Shown here piece after piece: positions 6,000 through 11,680 of a DNA stretch of 11,680 nucleotides. Origin of the DNA: Sphingomonadaceae bacterium. Its GTDB lineage: Bacteria; Pseudomonadota; Alphaproteobacteria; Sphingomonadales; Sphingomonadaceae. The position numbers and the translations under genes were made by a program. The stretch covers positions 1 through 11,680 of the forward strand of contig JAHDXX010000090.1 of assembly GCA_023384025.1 (NCBI GenBank). Direction: 5' to 3'. Positions within the stretch are counted from its first letter, which is position 1. Each line of letters starts with the position of its first letter. A model generated the notes under the pieces. That model searched no databases and was not told where the DNA came from. It saw nothing but the letters and a program-made list of their open reading frames with translations.

Positions 6000-6758
6000 A
6001 TGAAATTCGACAAGCTGTTCCGCACCCTGGCCCCGGTTGCCGCGATGGCCCTGGCGGTCGGCCTTGCCGGGTGCAAGGACGCCCATATCTCGATCAACGA
6101 CGAAGACGGCGTGCCGCTGTCCGAGCTCGACATGAGCGGCGACCCGCCGACCGAACTGGTTCTCGCCGGGCCGGACAGCGTGGTGGTGACCAATGGCGCG
6201 AAGCTCGGCATCAATGTCGAAGGCGACGCCAAGGCGGTTGAAGCCCTGCGCTTCACGCTCAAGGACGGCACGTTGGGCGTCATGCGCGGGTCTGACTTCC
6301 GCGACCTCGACGGCAAGCAGGCGACCGTGCGGGTGACCATGCCCGCCCCCGAAAAGATCGTCATCGCCGGTTCGGGCGGTATCGCAGCCCAGTCGATCGC
6401 CACCAAGGGCGAGGTCGTGATCGCCGGATCTGGGCGGCTCGATGTCGCCTTTGCCGAGATGGACGAGCTCGACGTGAACGTGGTCGGATCGGGCACATTC
6501 GGTGCGGCAGGCAAGGCAAAGAAGCTCGACCTGACCGTTGCCGGGGCGGGCAGCATGGAAGCCGCAGGGCTCAAGGTCGACGACGCCAAGGTGACCATCG
6601 TCGGTTCGGGCGACGCAGACTTCGCTTCCGATGGCACGGTCAAGGCCAAGATCATGGGATCGGGCGACGTGACCGTGACCGGCAGTGCGACCTGCACGAT
6701 CGAAGCGATGGGATCGGGCAAGGTAACCTGCCGCCCGCAAGCGCCCGCCGGGGAGTGA
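6000..6758 (+). CDS. GIN domain (DUF2807) lipoprotein, predicted beta-helix
   Basis: Exported lipoprotein, 252 aa. A signal peptide with lipobox LAGC gives lipidation at C25; Lys at +2 would not keep it in the inner membrane under the E. coli Lol rule, so it is probably in the outer membrane. The rest is a right-handed beta-helix of the GIN (DUF2807, 'putative auto-transporter adhesin head') type. Glycine turns of the form (I/V/A)xGSG recur at residues 124, 143, 163, 182 (GAG), 202, 220 and 238, about 18-20 residues apart. C232 and C244 could form a disulfide in the last turns. The molecular function of this family is unknown to me; an adhesin or scaffold role is only suggested by the fold. 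It has a strong Shine-Dalgarno sequence and its own promoter. Confidence 0.88.
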   Translation: MKFDKLFRTLAPVAAMALAVGLAGCKDAHISINDEDGVPLSELDMSGDPPTELVLAGPDSVVVTNGAKLGINVEGDAKAVEALRFTLKDGTLGVMRGSDFRDLDGKQATVRVTMPAPEKIVIAGSGGIAAQSIATKGEVVIAGSGRLDVAFAEMDELDVNVVGSGTFGAAGKAKKLDLTVAGAGSMEAAGLKVDDAKVTIVGSGDADFASDGTVKAKIMGSGDVTVTGSATCTIEAMGSGKVTCRPQAPAGE

Positions 6759-6783
6759 ACCAGCAGGCCTAAAGGCCCGGTTC
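6757..6783 (+). other. Inverted repeat overlapping the stop of the GIN-domain gene
   Basis: GAACC (6757-6761) pairs with GGTTC (6779-6783), and inside it GGCC (6766-6769) pairs with GGCC (6774-6777) around a TAAA loop. The structure is interrupted by an asymmetric bulge and has no T-run. It could be a weak terminator or simply a 3' mRNA structure. Confidence 0.35.
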
Positions 6784-6789
6784 ATGCTA

Positions 6790-6822
6790 CAGGGGCCATA
6801 CGGCGACCGTCGGAGGCCCCTG
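6790..6822 (+). promoter_or_regulatory. Hairpin enclosing the ribosome binding site of the small lipoprotein gene
   Basis: CAGGGGCC (6790-6797) and GGCCCCTG (6815-6822) are perfect complements. Between them ACGG (6800-6803) pairs with CCGT (6807-6810) around a CGA loop. The Shine-Dalgarno GGAGG at 6812-6816 is partly in the outer 3' arm and partly in the internal loop, and the hairpin ends 2 bases before the ATG at 6825. Such a fold should limit translation unless opened. The regulatory role is inference. Confidence 0.45.
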
Positions 6823-6824
6823 CC

Positions 6825-7157
6825 ATGCTGCGAACCCTGTCCCTTGTCCTGATCGCACCGCTCGTCCTTGGCGGGTGCCTGGCCAAGGCCGCTGCGGATG
6901 TGGTCACCGCACCGGTGCGGGTGGCAGGCAAGGCAGTCGACCTTGCCACCACCAGCCAATCGGAAGCCGACGAAAAGCGCGGGCGAGAACTGCGTCGGCA
7001 GGAAGAAGAGCTCGGCAAGTTGCGCCGCCTTTATGACAGGCAGCTCGACGCATGTGACGACGGCAGCCCGCGCGCCTGCGCCCAGGCACAGACCACTTAC
7101 GCCGAAATCCAGAGCCGCCTGCGCAACCTGCCCCCGCCTCCGCCTGAGCGGCCTTAG
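6825..7157 (+). CDS. Small coiled-coil lipoprotein of unknown function
   Basis: 110 aa, no family recognised. A short hydrophobic signal peptide ends in the lipobox VLGGC, so C18 is the predicted lipidated residue. After it comes an Ala/Val-rich segment (19-42), then a highly charged stretch of about 46-75 rich in E, K and R with heptad-like leucines, likely a coiled coil or long helix. Two further cysteines (77, 85) flank a short DDGSPRA turn and may form a disulfide in the periplasm. The tail is proline-rich (five consecutive Pro). The start is an ATG with GGAGG 8 nt upstream, enclosed in a hairpin. Its stop codon overlaps that of the convergent Sua5 gene. Base composition and codon use look like those of the neighbours. 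Confidence 0.75.
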   Translation: MLRTLSLVLIAPLVLGGCLAKAAADVVTAPVRVAGKAVDLATTSQSEADEKRGRELRRQEEELGKLRRLYDRQLDACDDGSPRACAQAQTTYAEIQSRLRNLPPPPPERP

Positions 7158-8074
7158 GCGGCAGCGCGATGCAGGCGGTCATTGAGCGCCTGACCAAGCC
7201 CTTCGTCCGGCACCGGCGCCACCGCGATCCGGGGCTTGGGCGAAGCGGCGCCAAGGTGGAGACAGGCATAGAGCCGCCGCGCGGCCTCGGTCAGATCTCC
7301 GGATTCAGACAGATTGGCGTCGCACGCCATGGCACCGAAACCGATCAGGAATTCGTCGTCTTCCCCGCGCGTGGCGTTTAGGCGCACCGGCTTGCCCGGG
7401 GCATAGTGGCTCGCAAGCTGCCCCGGCGCCTCGATCCCGCTCCCGCTCTGCAAAACGGGCCCGAGATCAACCGGGCCGGGGCGGAGCACGTCGACCGAGC
7501 CATCGGCCCGCACGGCCGCAATGGTCGATTCCAAACCCGCCGAGCAGGGCCCGCCATCAAGCACCAGGTCGATCCGTCCATCGAGCGAGGCCAGCACATG
7601 GCCGGGCGTGGTCGGGCTGATGAAACCGCTCCTGTTGGCTGAGGGCGCAGCCAGCGGGAAGTCGACCGCTGCAAGCAGCGCCTGCATCACCGGATGGGCC
7701 GGAGCGCGCAGGGCAATAGTGGGCAGTCCGGCACTGACAGCCGGGGCCAGTCGCGCCTCGTCCCGCCGGGGCAGGACAAGGGTCAACGGCCCGGGGCAGA
7801 ATGCCTGCGCCAGCCGGGCGGCCACCGCGTCGACCTCGGCATAGGCGCTGGCCTGCGCCAGGTCGCGCACGTGGACGATCAGCGGATTGAAGTCCGGCCG
7901 GCCCTTGGCGGCGTAGATTCTCGCCACCGCTTCGGCACTGTCCGCCCGCGCAGCCAGGCCATAGACCGTTTCCGTCGGCACTGCGACAAGCCCGCCCGCT
8001 GACAGAATCGCGGCGGCGCGGGCGATCCCGGCAGCATCGGCCAATACCGTTTCCGTAGCGTTCTTGCCGGGCAT
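7154..8074 (-). CDS. L-threonylcarbamoyladenylate synthase (Sua5/YrdC/YwlC family)
   Basis: Makes threonylcarbamoyl-AMP from threonine, bicarbonate and ATP, the first step of the universal t6A37 modification of ANN-decoding tRNAs; the product goes to the TsaD complex. 306 aa, so it is the long Sua5 form: a YrdC domain (about 10-195) plus a C-terminal Sua5 domain (about 220-300), unlike the roughly 190-aa TsaC of E. coli. Visible motifs are PTETVYGL 33-40, KGR 57-59 in the KGRPDFNPL loop, FCPGPLTLVL 92-101 and SAN 145-147, all typical of nucleotide and threonine binding. The linker contains GQLASHYAPGKP, also conserved in Sua5. The ATG at 8074 has no good Shine-Dalgarno sequence, and a TATA-like element lies only about 10 bases upstream, so the message may be leaderless. 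Confidence 0.94.
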   Translation of the reverse strand: MPGKNATETVLADAAGIARAAAILSAGGLVAVPTETVYGLAARADSAEAVARIYAAKGRPDFNPLIVHVRDLAQASAYAEVDAVAARLAQAFCPGPLTLVLPRRDEARLAPAVSAGLPTIALRAPAHPVMQALLAAVDFPLAAPSANRSGFISPTTPGHVLASLDGRIDLVLDGGPCSAGLESTIAAVRADGSVDVLRPGPVDLGPVLQSGSGIEAPGQLASHYAPGKPVRLNATRGEDDEFLIGFGAMACDANLSESGDLTEAARRLYACLHLGAASPKPRIAVAPVPDEGLGQALNDRLHRAAA

Positions 8075-8090
8075 GGCAGCGCGCTATATC
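8064..8090 (+). promoter_or_regulatory. Possible promoter of the acyl-CoA dehydrogenase operon
   Basis: TTGCCG (8064-8069) and TATATC (8085-8090) are 15 bp apart, slightly short. The -35 would lie inside the first codons of the divergent Sua5 gene. The same AT patch read on the minus strand gives TATAGC (8089-8084), so it may serve both directions in this 64-bp divergent gap. Confidence 0.3.
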
Positions 8091-8124
8091 TGCGCAGGCG
8101 ACATTCCAAGCACTGATTGCAGCC

Positions 8125-8130
8125 GGAGGA
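8125..8130 (+). promoter_or_regulatory. Ribosome binding site that sets the GTG start of the acyl-CoA dehydrogenase
   Basis: GGAGGA lies 8 nt before the GTG at 8139. The frame is open further upstream to an ATG at 8064, but that would overlap the divergent Sua5 start and add 25 residues unlike the family, so the GTG is preferred. Confidence 0.75.
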
Positions 8131-8138
8131 CTTCTGCC

Positions 8139-9881
8139 GTGACCGCCTTTGCCCCGCCGACCCAGGACCAGCTGCTCGCCATCCGCACCAATGCGGGGAT
8201 GGCGGAACTGGCAACAAGCGAACGTTTCGCTGCCGCGGAAGCCGATCTGGTCGATGCCATTGTCGAAGGGGTCGGGGCGCTGGCAGCAGGCGAATGGGCA
8301 CCGCTCAACCGGGTTGGCGACCTCGAAGGCGCGGTGCTGGAAAACGGTGTGGTCCGCCTGCCCGCCGGGTTTGCCGAGGCTTACGACCAGTATGTCGAGC
8401 AAGGCTGGAACGCGATCGCCGGCCCGGTCGACCACGGCGGGCAGGGACTGCCGTTCACGCTTGCCTGCAACGTGCTGGAGAACCTCGGCACGGCCAACAT
8501 GGCGTTCAACCTCTTGCCGATGCTGTCGGTCGGCGCGATCGAAGCGCTCGAGCACCATGGCAGCGAGGCGCAGAAGGCCCGGTACCTGCCCAAGCTGGTC
8601 AGCGGCGAATGGTCGGGCACGATGAACCTGACCGAGCCGCAGGCGGGCAGCGATGTCGGCGCGCTGCGGGCCACGGCCAGTCCGATCAGCGAAGGGCCGC
8701 ATGCCGGCAAGTACCTGATCCAGGGGCAGAAGATCTTCATCACCTGGGGCGAGCACGATCTGGCCCGCAATATCATCCACCTGGTGCTGGCACGCTTGCC
8801 CGGCGCACCGGAGGGGACGCGCGGCATCTCGCTCTTCATCGTCCCCAAGTACCATGTGAACGATGATGGCACGCCCGGTGCGCGGAACGATCTCAAGTGC
8901 GTCAGCCTCGAACACAAGCTCGGCATCAACGCCTCACCCACCTGCGTGATGAGCTATGGCGACAACGGCGAATGCGTGGGCGAGCTGGTCGGGGCGGAAA
9001 ATCGCGGTCTTGCCGCCATGTTCACGATGATGAACAACGCCCGCATCAACGTCGGCAACCAGGGCGTGCAGATCGCCGAGCGCGCCACCCAGCAAGCGCT
9101 CGCCTATGCCCGCGACCGGATCCAGTCGGCCCGCGCCGGTTCGCCGGACAAGTCGCCGGTGGCGATCATCGAGCACCCCGACGTGCGCCGCACCCTGCTG
9201 CGGATGAAGGCGCTGACCGAAGGCGCCCGCGCCCTGCTTTATTACACGGCCGGGCAGGTCGACCGCGGCACGCTGGGTGACAGCGCTGCGGCCATGCGCG
9301 CCGACACCCTTGTGCCCATGCTCAAGGCCTGGGGCACGGATATCGGGGTGGAAGTCGCCAGCCTCGGGGTGCAGATCCACGGCGGCATGGGCTTCGTCGA
9401 GGAAACCGGCGCCGCGCAGCATTATCGCGACGCGCGGATCGCCCCGATCTACGAAGGCACCAACGGCATCCAGGCGGCAGATCTCGTAACCCGCAAGCTG
9501 GGCCTGGAAGGCGGGGCGGTGCTGACCGCCTTGCTCGAAGAGATCGCCCACGACGTGGCCGGCGAACCGGCACTGGCCTCGCTTGCGCGTGACTGCACGG
9601 CCATTGCGCAATGGATGTTGAGCGAAGCCAGCCTCGATGATCGCCTCGCCGGCAGCGTGCCGTTCTGCACCATGTGTGCCGTGGCTGTCGCCGGATGGCA
9701 GCTGCTGGCCCAGCTGCGCGCAGTGGAAAGCGGGGCGGCGCCTGCGCTGGCAGCGACCAAGCCGGTAACGGTGCGCTTCTTCCTCGACCGGATCGTCCCC
9801 GAAGCCGCCGGCCTGCGCGCATCTGCCACCGCCGGGGCGGCAGGGCTTTATGCCTTGTCGGCCGAACAGCTGGCGAGCTGA
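8139..9881 (+). CDS. Acyl-CoA dehydrogenase family protein (long form with C-terminal extension)
   Basis: FAD-dependent alpha,beta-dehydrogenation of an acyl-CoA, passing electrons to ETF; cytoplasmic, beta-oxidation or a related pathway. 580 aa from the GTG start, longer than the roughly 390-aa short/medium-chain enzymes. It fits the subfamily with an AcylCoA_DH_C-type C-terminal domain (about 465-575), which includes DmdC. FAD/substrate motif TMNLTEPQAGSDVG is at 161-174, a KIFITWGEHD segment follows near 195-205, then a helical domain with HGGMGFVEETGA. The catalytic base is E439 in IYEGTNGIQA. The substrate cannot be told from sequence: the DmdC subfamily uses 3-methylmercaptopropionyl-CoA, but related paralogues in sphingomonads probably act on fatty acyl-CoAs. 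The gene is followed after 4 bases by the DUF815 ATPase gene, so the two are likely cotranscribed. Confidence 0.93.
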   Translation: MTAFAPPTQDQLLAIRTNAGMAELATSERFAAAEADLVDAIVEGVGALAAGEWAPLNRVGDLEGAVLENGVVRLPAGFAEAYDQYVEQGWNAIAGPVDHGGQGLPFTLACNVLENLGTANMAFNLLPMLSVGAIEALEHHGSEAQKARYLPKLVSGEWSGTMNLTEPQAGSDVGALRATASPISEGPHAGKYLIQGQKIFITWGEHDLARNIIHLVLARLPGAPEGTRGISLFIVPKYHVNDDGTPGARNDLKCVSLEHKLGINASPTCVMSYGDNGECVGELVGAENRGLAAMFTMMNNARINVGNQGVQIAERATQQALAYARDRIQSARAGSPDKSPVAIIEHPDVRRTLLRMKALTEGARALLYYTAGQVDRGTLGDSAAAMRADTLVPMLKAWGTDIGVEVASLGVQIHGGMGFVEETGAAQHYRDARIAPIYEGTNGIQAADLVTRKLGLEGGAVLTALLEEIAHDVAGEPALASLARDCTAIAQWMLSEASLDDRLAGSVPFCTMCAVAVAGWQLLAQLRAVESGAAPALAATKPVTVRFFLDRIVPEAAGLRASATAGAAGLYALSAEQLAS

Positions 9882-9885
9882 CGCA

Positions 9886-10716
9886 ATGGCTGACAAGGCC
9901 GATCCGCTCGAGCGGATAGCCGCGGCGCTCGAGCGGCTGGCCGGAGCTGCGACCCCGGCTAGGGCAGACTGGCTCTCAGCCCCGGCCTATGTCTGGTCAA
10001 GCGAGGGCGCGCGGGCCGTCGCGGCGATCGAAGCGCCGCCGCTGGACGTGCTCCAGGGGATCGATGCCCAGCGCGATGCCGTGATTGCCAACCTGCGCCG
10101 CCACGCCATGGGCGCAGCGGCACACGACATGTTCCTGTGGGGCGCGCGCGGCATGGGCAAGTCGGCACTGCTGCGCGCCGCCGCCCGTACGGTGGAGGAA
10201 GAACGCCCGGGCGCTCTGGCGCTGGTCCAGGTCGGCACCGATGCCCTCGCAACCTTGCCCGCGCTGTTCACCGCGCTCGCACCGGTAGAGCGCCGGTTCG
10301 TGGTCTATCTCGACGATCTCGGTTTTGCCGAGGGCGACCTGCAAGGTCCGCGCGCCCTGCGCAGCTGGCTTGACGGCGGCGTGGAAGCACGGCCGGGCAA
10401 TGTCAGGTTGGCAGTCACCTCAAACCGGCGCGCCATCGTGCCCCGCGACATGGGCGAGCAGGACGACCCGATCAATCCGCGCGACGCGGTCGATGACCGG
10501 CTGGCGCTGGCCGACCGGTTCGGCATCTCGCTCGGATTCCATGCCTGCGACCAGGCGACCTATCTCGCCATTGTCGCCGCCTATGCGGCACCGCTCGGGC
10601 TGGACTGGGACGAAGGCGAGGCGCTCGAATGGGCCAAGCGACGCGGGGCCCGGTCAGGCCGCGTGGCGTGGCATTTCGTGACCGAACTGGCCGGGCGGGC
10701 CGGAAAGCCGGTCTAA
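9886..10716 (+). CDS. DUF815 family AAA+ ATPase (COG2607)
   Basis: Predicted P-loop ATPase of unknown cellular role, 276 aa, a usual length for DUF815. Walker A is GARGMGKS at 86-93 and Walker B is VVYLDDL at 139-145. A sensor-1-like TSNRR is at 178-182, the family signature LADRFGISLGFH is around 208-219, and a GARSGRVAWHF segment at 254-264 resembles sensor 2. The N-terminal 50 or so residues, with a DPLERIAAALERLAG helix, are typical and probably mediate an unknown contact. I start at the ATG at 9886, 4 bases after the dehydrogenase stop. The only Shine-Dalgarno candidate is a weak GCGAG inside that gene's last codons, which suggests translational coupling. An in-frame upstream ATG at 9850 would overlap the dehydrogenase by 32 bases and is less likely. 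No substrate or partner can be deduced. Confidence 0.88.
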   Translation: MADKADPLERIAAALERLAGAATPARADWLSAPAYVWSSEGARAVAAIEAPPLDVLQGIDAQRDAVIANLRRHAMGAAAHDMFLWGARGMGKSALLRAAARTVEEERPGALALVQVGTDALATLPALFTALAPVERRFVVYLDDLGFAEGDLQGPRALRSWLDGGVEARPGNVRLAVTSNRRAIVPRDMGEQDDPINPRDAVDDRLALADRFGISLGFHACDQATYLAIVAAYAAPLGLDWDEGEALEWAKRRGARSGRVAWHFVTELAGRAGKPV

Positions 10717-10726
10717 GGCGGGGAAT

Positions 10727-11680
10727 CTAGCGCGGGTCGTTGCCGAACGCGGCATCGGGATTGCCGCTGAGCTCGCGCCGGGGCGGCATCGAACGGGTCC
10801 GCTGGCGCACGATGGCCGCACGGGGCTCGGCGCCCTTTGCCACCACCCGCCAGATGATCCCGGCGGTATCGTCGCTTACCAGGAGCGCGCCGTCGCCAGC
10901 CCATTCCACCCATGTCGGGCGCCCGCGGGTGGTGCCTTCGCCGGTCAGGAATCCGGTCAGGACCGGCACCGGCTTGCCCTGCGGATTGCCACGGGCATCG
11001 AACGGCACGAAGATCACGTCGTAGCCTGACGGTGGCTTGCGGTTCCACGAACCGTGGCGGGCGATGAACGCACCTTGCCCGAACTTTTCACCCATCCGGT
11101 CCCCCTCGGCGGAAAACACCAGCCCGAGCGCCGCGACGTGCGGGCCAAGGGCATATTCGGGCTGCCGGGTGTATTCCATCAGGAACTGCGGCATCGGCTC
11201 CTTCACCCGGTCATCGATGTTCTTGCGCCAGTAGAGCCAGGGCCAGCCATACTGCGCACCGATCGGGACATTGGTGAGGTAATCGGGCACCATGTCACCG
11301 CCGAGCATGTCGCGTTCGTTGACGGTGGTCCACAGCTCGCCGCTCCACGGGTTCCAGTCGAGCCCGTTCGGGTTGCGCAGACCGGCAGCAAACGGACGCG
11401 CCTCGCCGCTGGCAAGGTCAAGCTCGTGGATCATCGCGCGGCCTTCCTCGACCGCCATGCCCTGTTCGCCGATGTTCGAAACCGAGCCGACCGCGATGTA
11501 GAGCTTGGTCCCTTCCGGATTCAGCTCGACGTTGCGCATCCAGTGGCCCCCGCCCGGCGGCAGGTCCATCAGCTTGCGCCCTTCACCCGCCAGCGTGGTA
11601 GCCCCGAGAGCATAATCGAACGCCAGCACTTCGTCGTGGTTCGCGACGTAAAGCGTGCCATCGTTCCACGCGATGCCCGA
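10727..11680 (-). CDS. PQQ-dependent glucose/sorbosone dehydrogenase family protein, 5' end outside window
   Basis: C-terminal 317 residues of a soluble aldose (glucose/sorbosone) dehydrogenase-like six-bladed beta-propeller. The reading frame is open to the right edge (SGIAWNDGTLYVANHDE precedes any start), so the N-terminus and any signal peptide are missing. Family signatures include GGGHWMRNVELNPEGTKLY, GLRNPNGLDWNPWSGELW (the RNP segment that contacts PQQ in the soluble glucose dehydrogenase), IGAQYGWPWLYW, and FIARHGSWNRKPPSGYDV. Members are normally periplasmic and oxidise sugar aldehydes or aldoses, but many are uncharacterised and the substrate here is unknown. The gene converges on the DUF815 ATPase gene with only 10 bases between the stop codons and no visible terminator. 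Confidence 0.9.
   Translation of the reverse strand, partial: SGIAWNDGTLYVANHDEVLAFDYALGATTLAGEGRKLMDLPPGGGHWMRNVELNPEGTKLYIAVGSVSNIGEQGMAVEEGRAMIHELDLASGEARPFAAGLRNPNGLDWNPWSGELWTTVNERDMLGGDMVPDYLTNVPIGAQYGWPWLYWRKNIDDRVKEPMPQFLMEYTRQPEYALGPHVAALGLVFSAEGDRMGEKFGQGAFIARHGSWNRKPPSGYDVIFVPFDARGNPQGKPVPVLTGFLTGEGTTRGRPTWVEWAGDGALLVSDDTAGIIWRVVAKGAEPRAAIVRQRTRSMPPRRELSGNPDAAFGNDPR

Noticed and set aside
6360..6730. Repeated GG(A/T)TCGGGC DNA words as a mobile or CRISPR-like repeat
   Set aside because: They encode the glycine turns of the beta-helix protein; spacing varies with the codons and there are no spacers.
6756..6782. EcfG-type stress promoter (GGAAC-N17-CGTT-like) before the small lipoprotein gene
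   Set aside because: TGAAC and CGGTT each carry a mismatch or an extra base, and the inverted repeat at the end of the preceding gene explains the similarity.
5967..6959. A 330-codon minus-strand frame antisense to the GIN-domain lipoprotein
   Set aside because: The sense strand has a promoter, a strong Shine-Dalgarno sequence, a lipobox and regular repeats; the antisense translation has none of these.
7557..8915. A 452-codon minus-strand frame across the Sua5/acyl-CoA dehydrogenase boundary
   Set aside because: It overlaps two well-supported genes in a different frame and has no family features, so it is a shadow frame.
1..11680. Search for a mobile element, defence system or tRNA-linked island
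   Set aside because: I found no transposase, integrase, attachment-site-like repeat, tRNA or compositional break. All genes look like core functions with uniform composition.

Overview
The window is a GC-rich (clearly above 60 % by eye), gene-dense bacterial chromosome segment. An Suv3-type RNA helicase, an S4-domain protein, an Azotobacter FdI-type ferredoxin and CarD in this order, together with the codon usage and a DUF815 ATPase, point to an alphaproteobacterium, most likely Sphingomonadales (Erythrobacter/Altererythrobacter-like). This placement is inferred from gene content and has not been tested by a search. I see no IS element, integrase, CRISPR array, rRNA or tRNA. The window looks like core chromosome rather than an accessory island.

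Layout. (1) 65-1687, minus: a membrane-anchored M23 zinc metallopeptidase acting on peptidoglycan, read divergently from the next block across a short AT-rich promoter region. (2) 1881-5082, plus: an RNA helicase, an S4 RNA-binding protein and the ferredoxin FdxA, tightly packed with 1- and 4-base stop/start overlaps, hence one operon; a hairpin follows fdxA. (3) 5083-5934: carD with its own promoter, a roughly 150-nt structured 5' leader and a textbook intrinsic terminator. (4) 6000-7157, plus: two exported lipoproteins, a GIN/DUF2807 beta-helix protein and a small coiled-coil protein whose ribosome binding site lies inside a hairpin. (5) 7154-8074, minus: a Sua5/YrdC/YwlC enzyme for tRNA t6A synthesis, ending tail-to-tail on the small lipoprotein gene with overlapping stop codons. 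(6) 8139-10716, plus: an acyl-CoA dehydrogenase followed 4 bases later by a DUF815 AAA+ ATPase. (7) 10727-11680, minus: the C-terminal part of a soluble PQQ-type glucose/sorbosone dehydrogenase running off the right edge.

Functionally, the segment covers cell-wall remodelling, RNA metabolism and transcription (helicase, S4 protein, CarD), electron transfer (FdxA, acyl-CoA dehydrogenase), translation fidelity (Sua5) and envelope lipoproteins. None of the proteins looks new. The parts most worth a second look are non-coding: the carD leader, where a 46-nt near-perfect hairpin carries an in-frame ATG in its loop; a perfect 17-bp palindrome beside the carD -10; and the hairpin that covers the start of the small lipoprotein gene.
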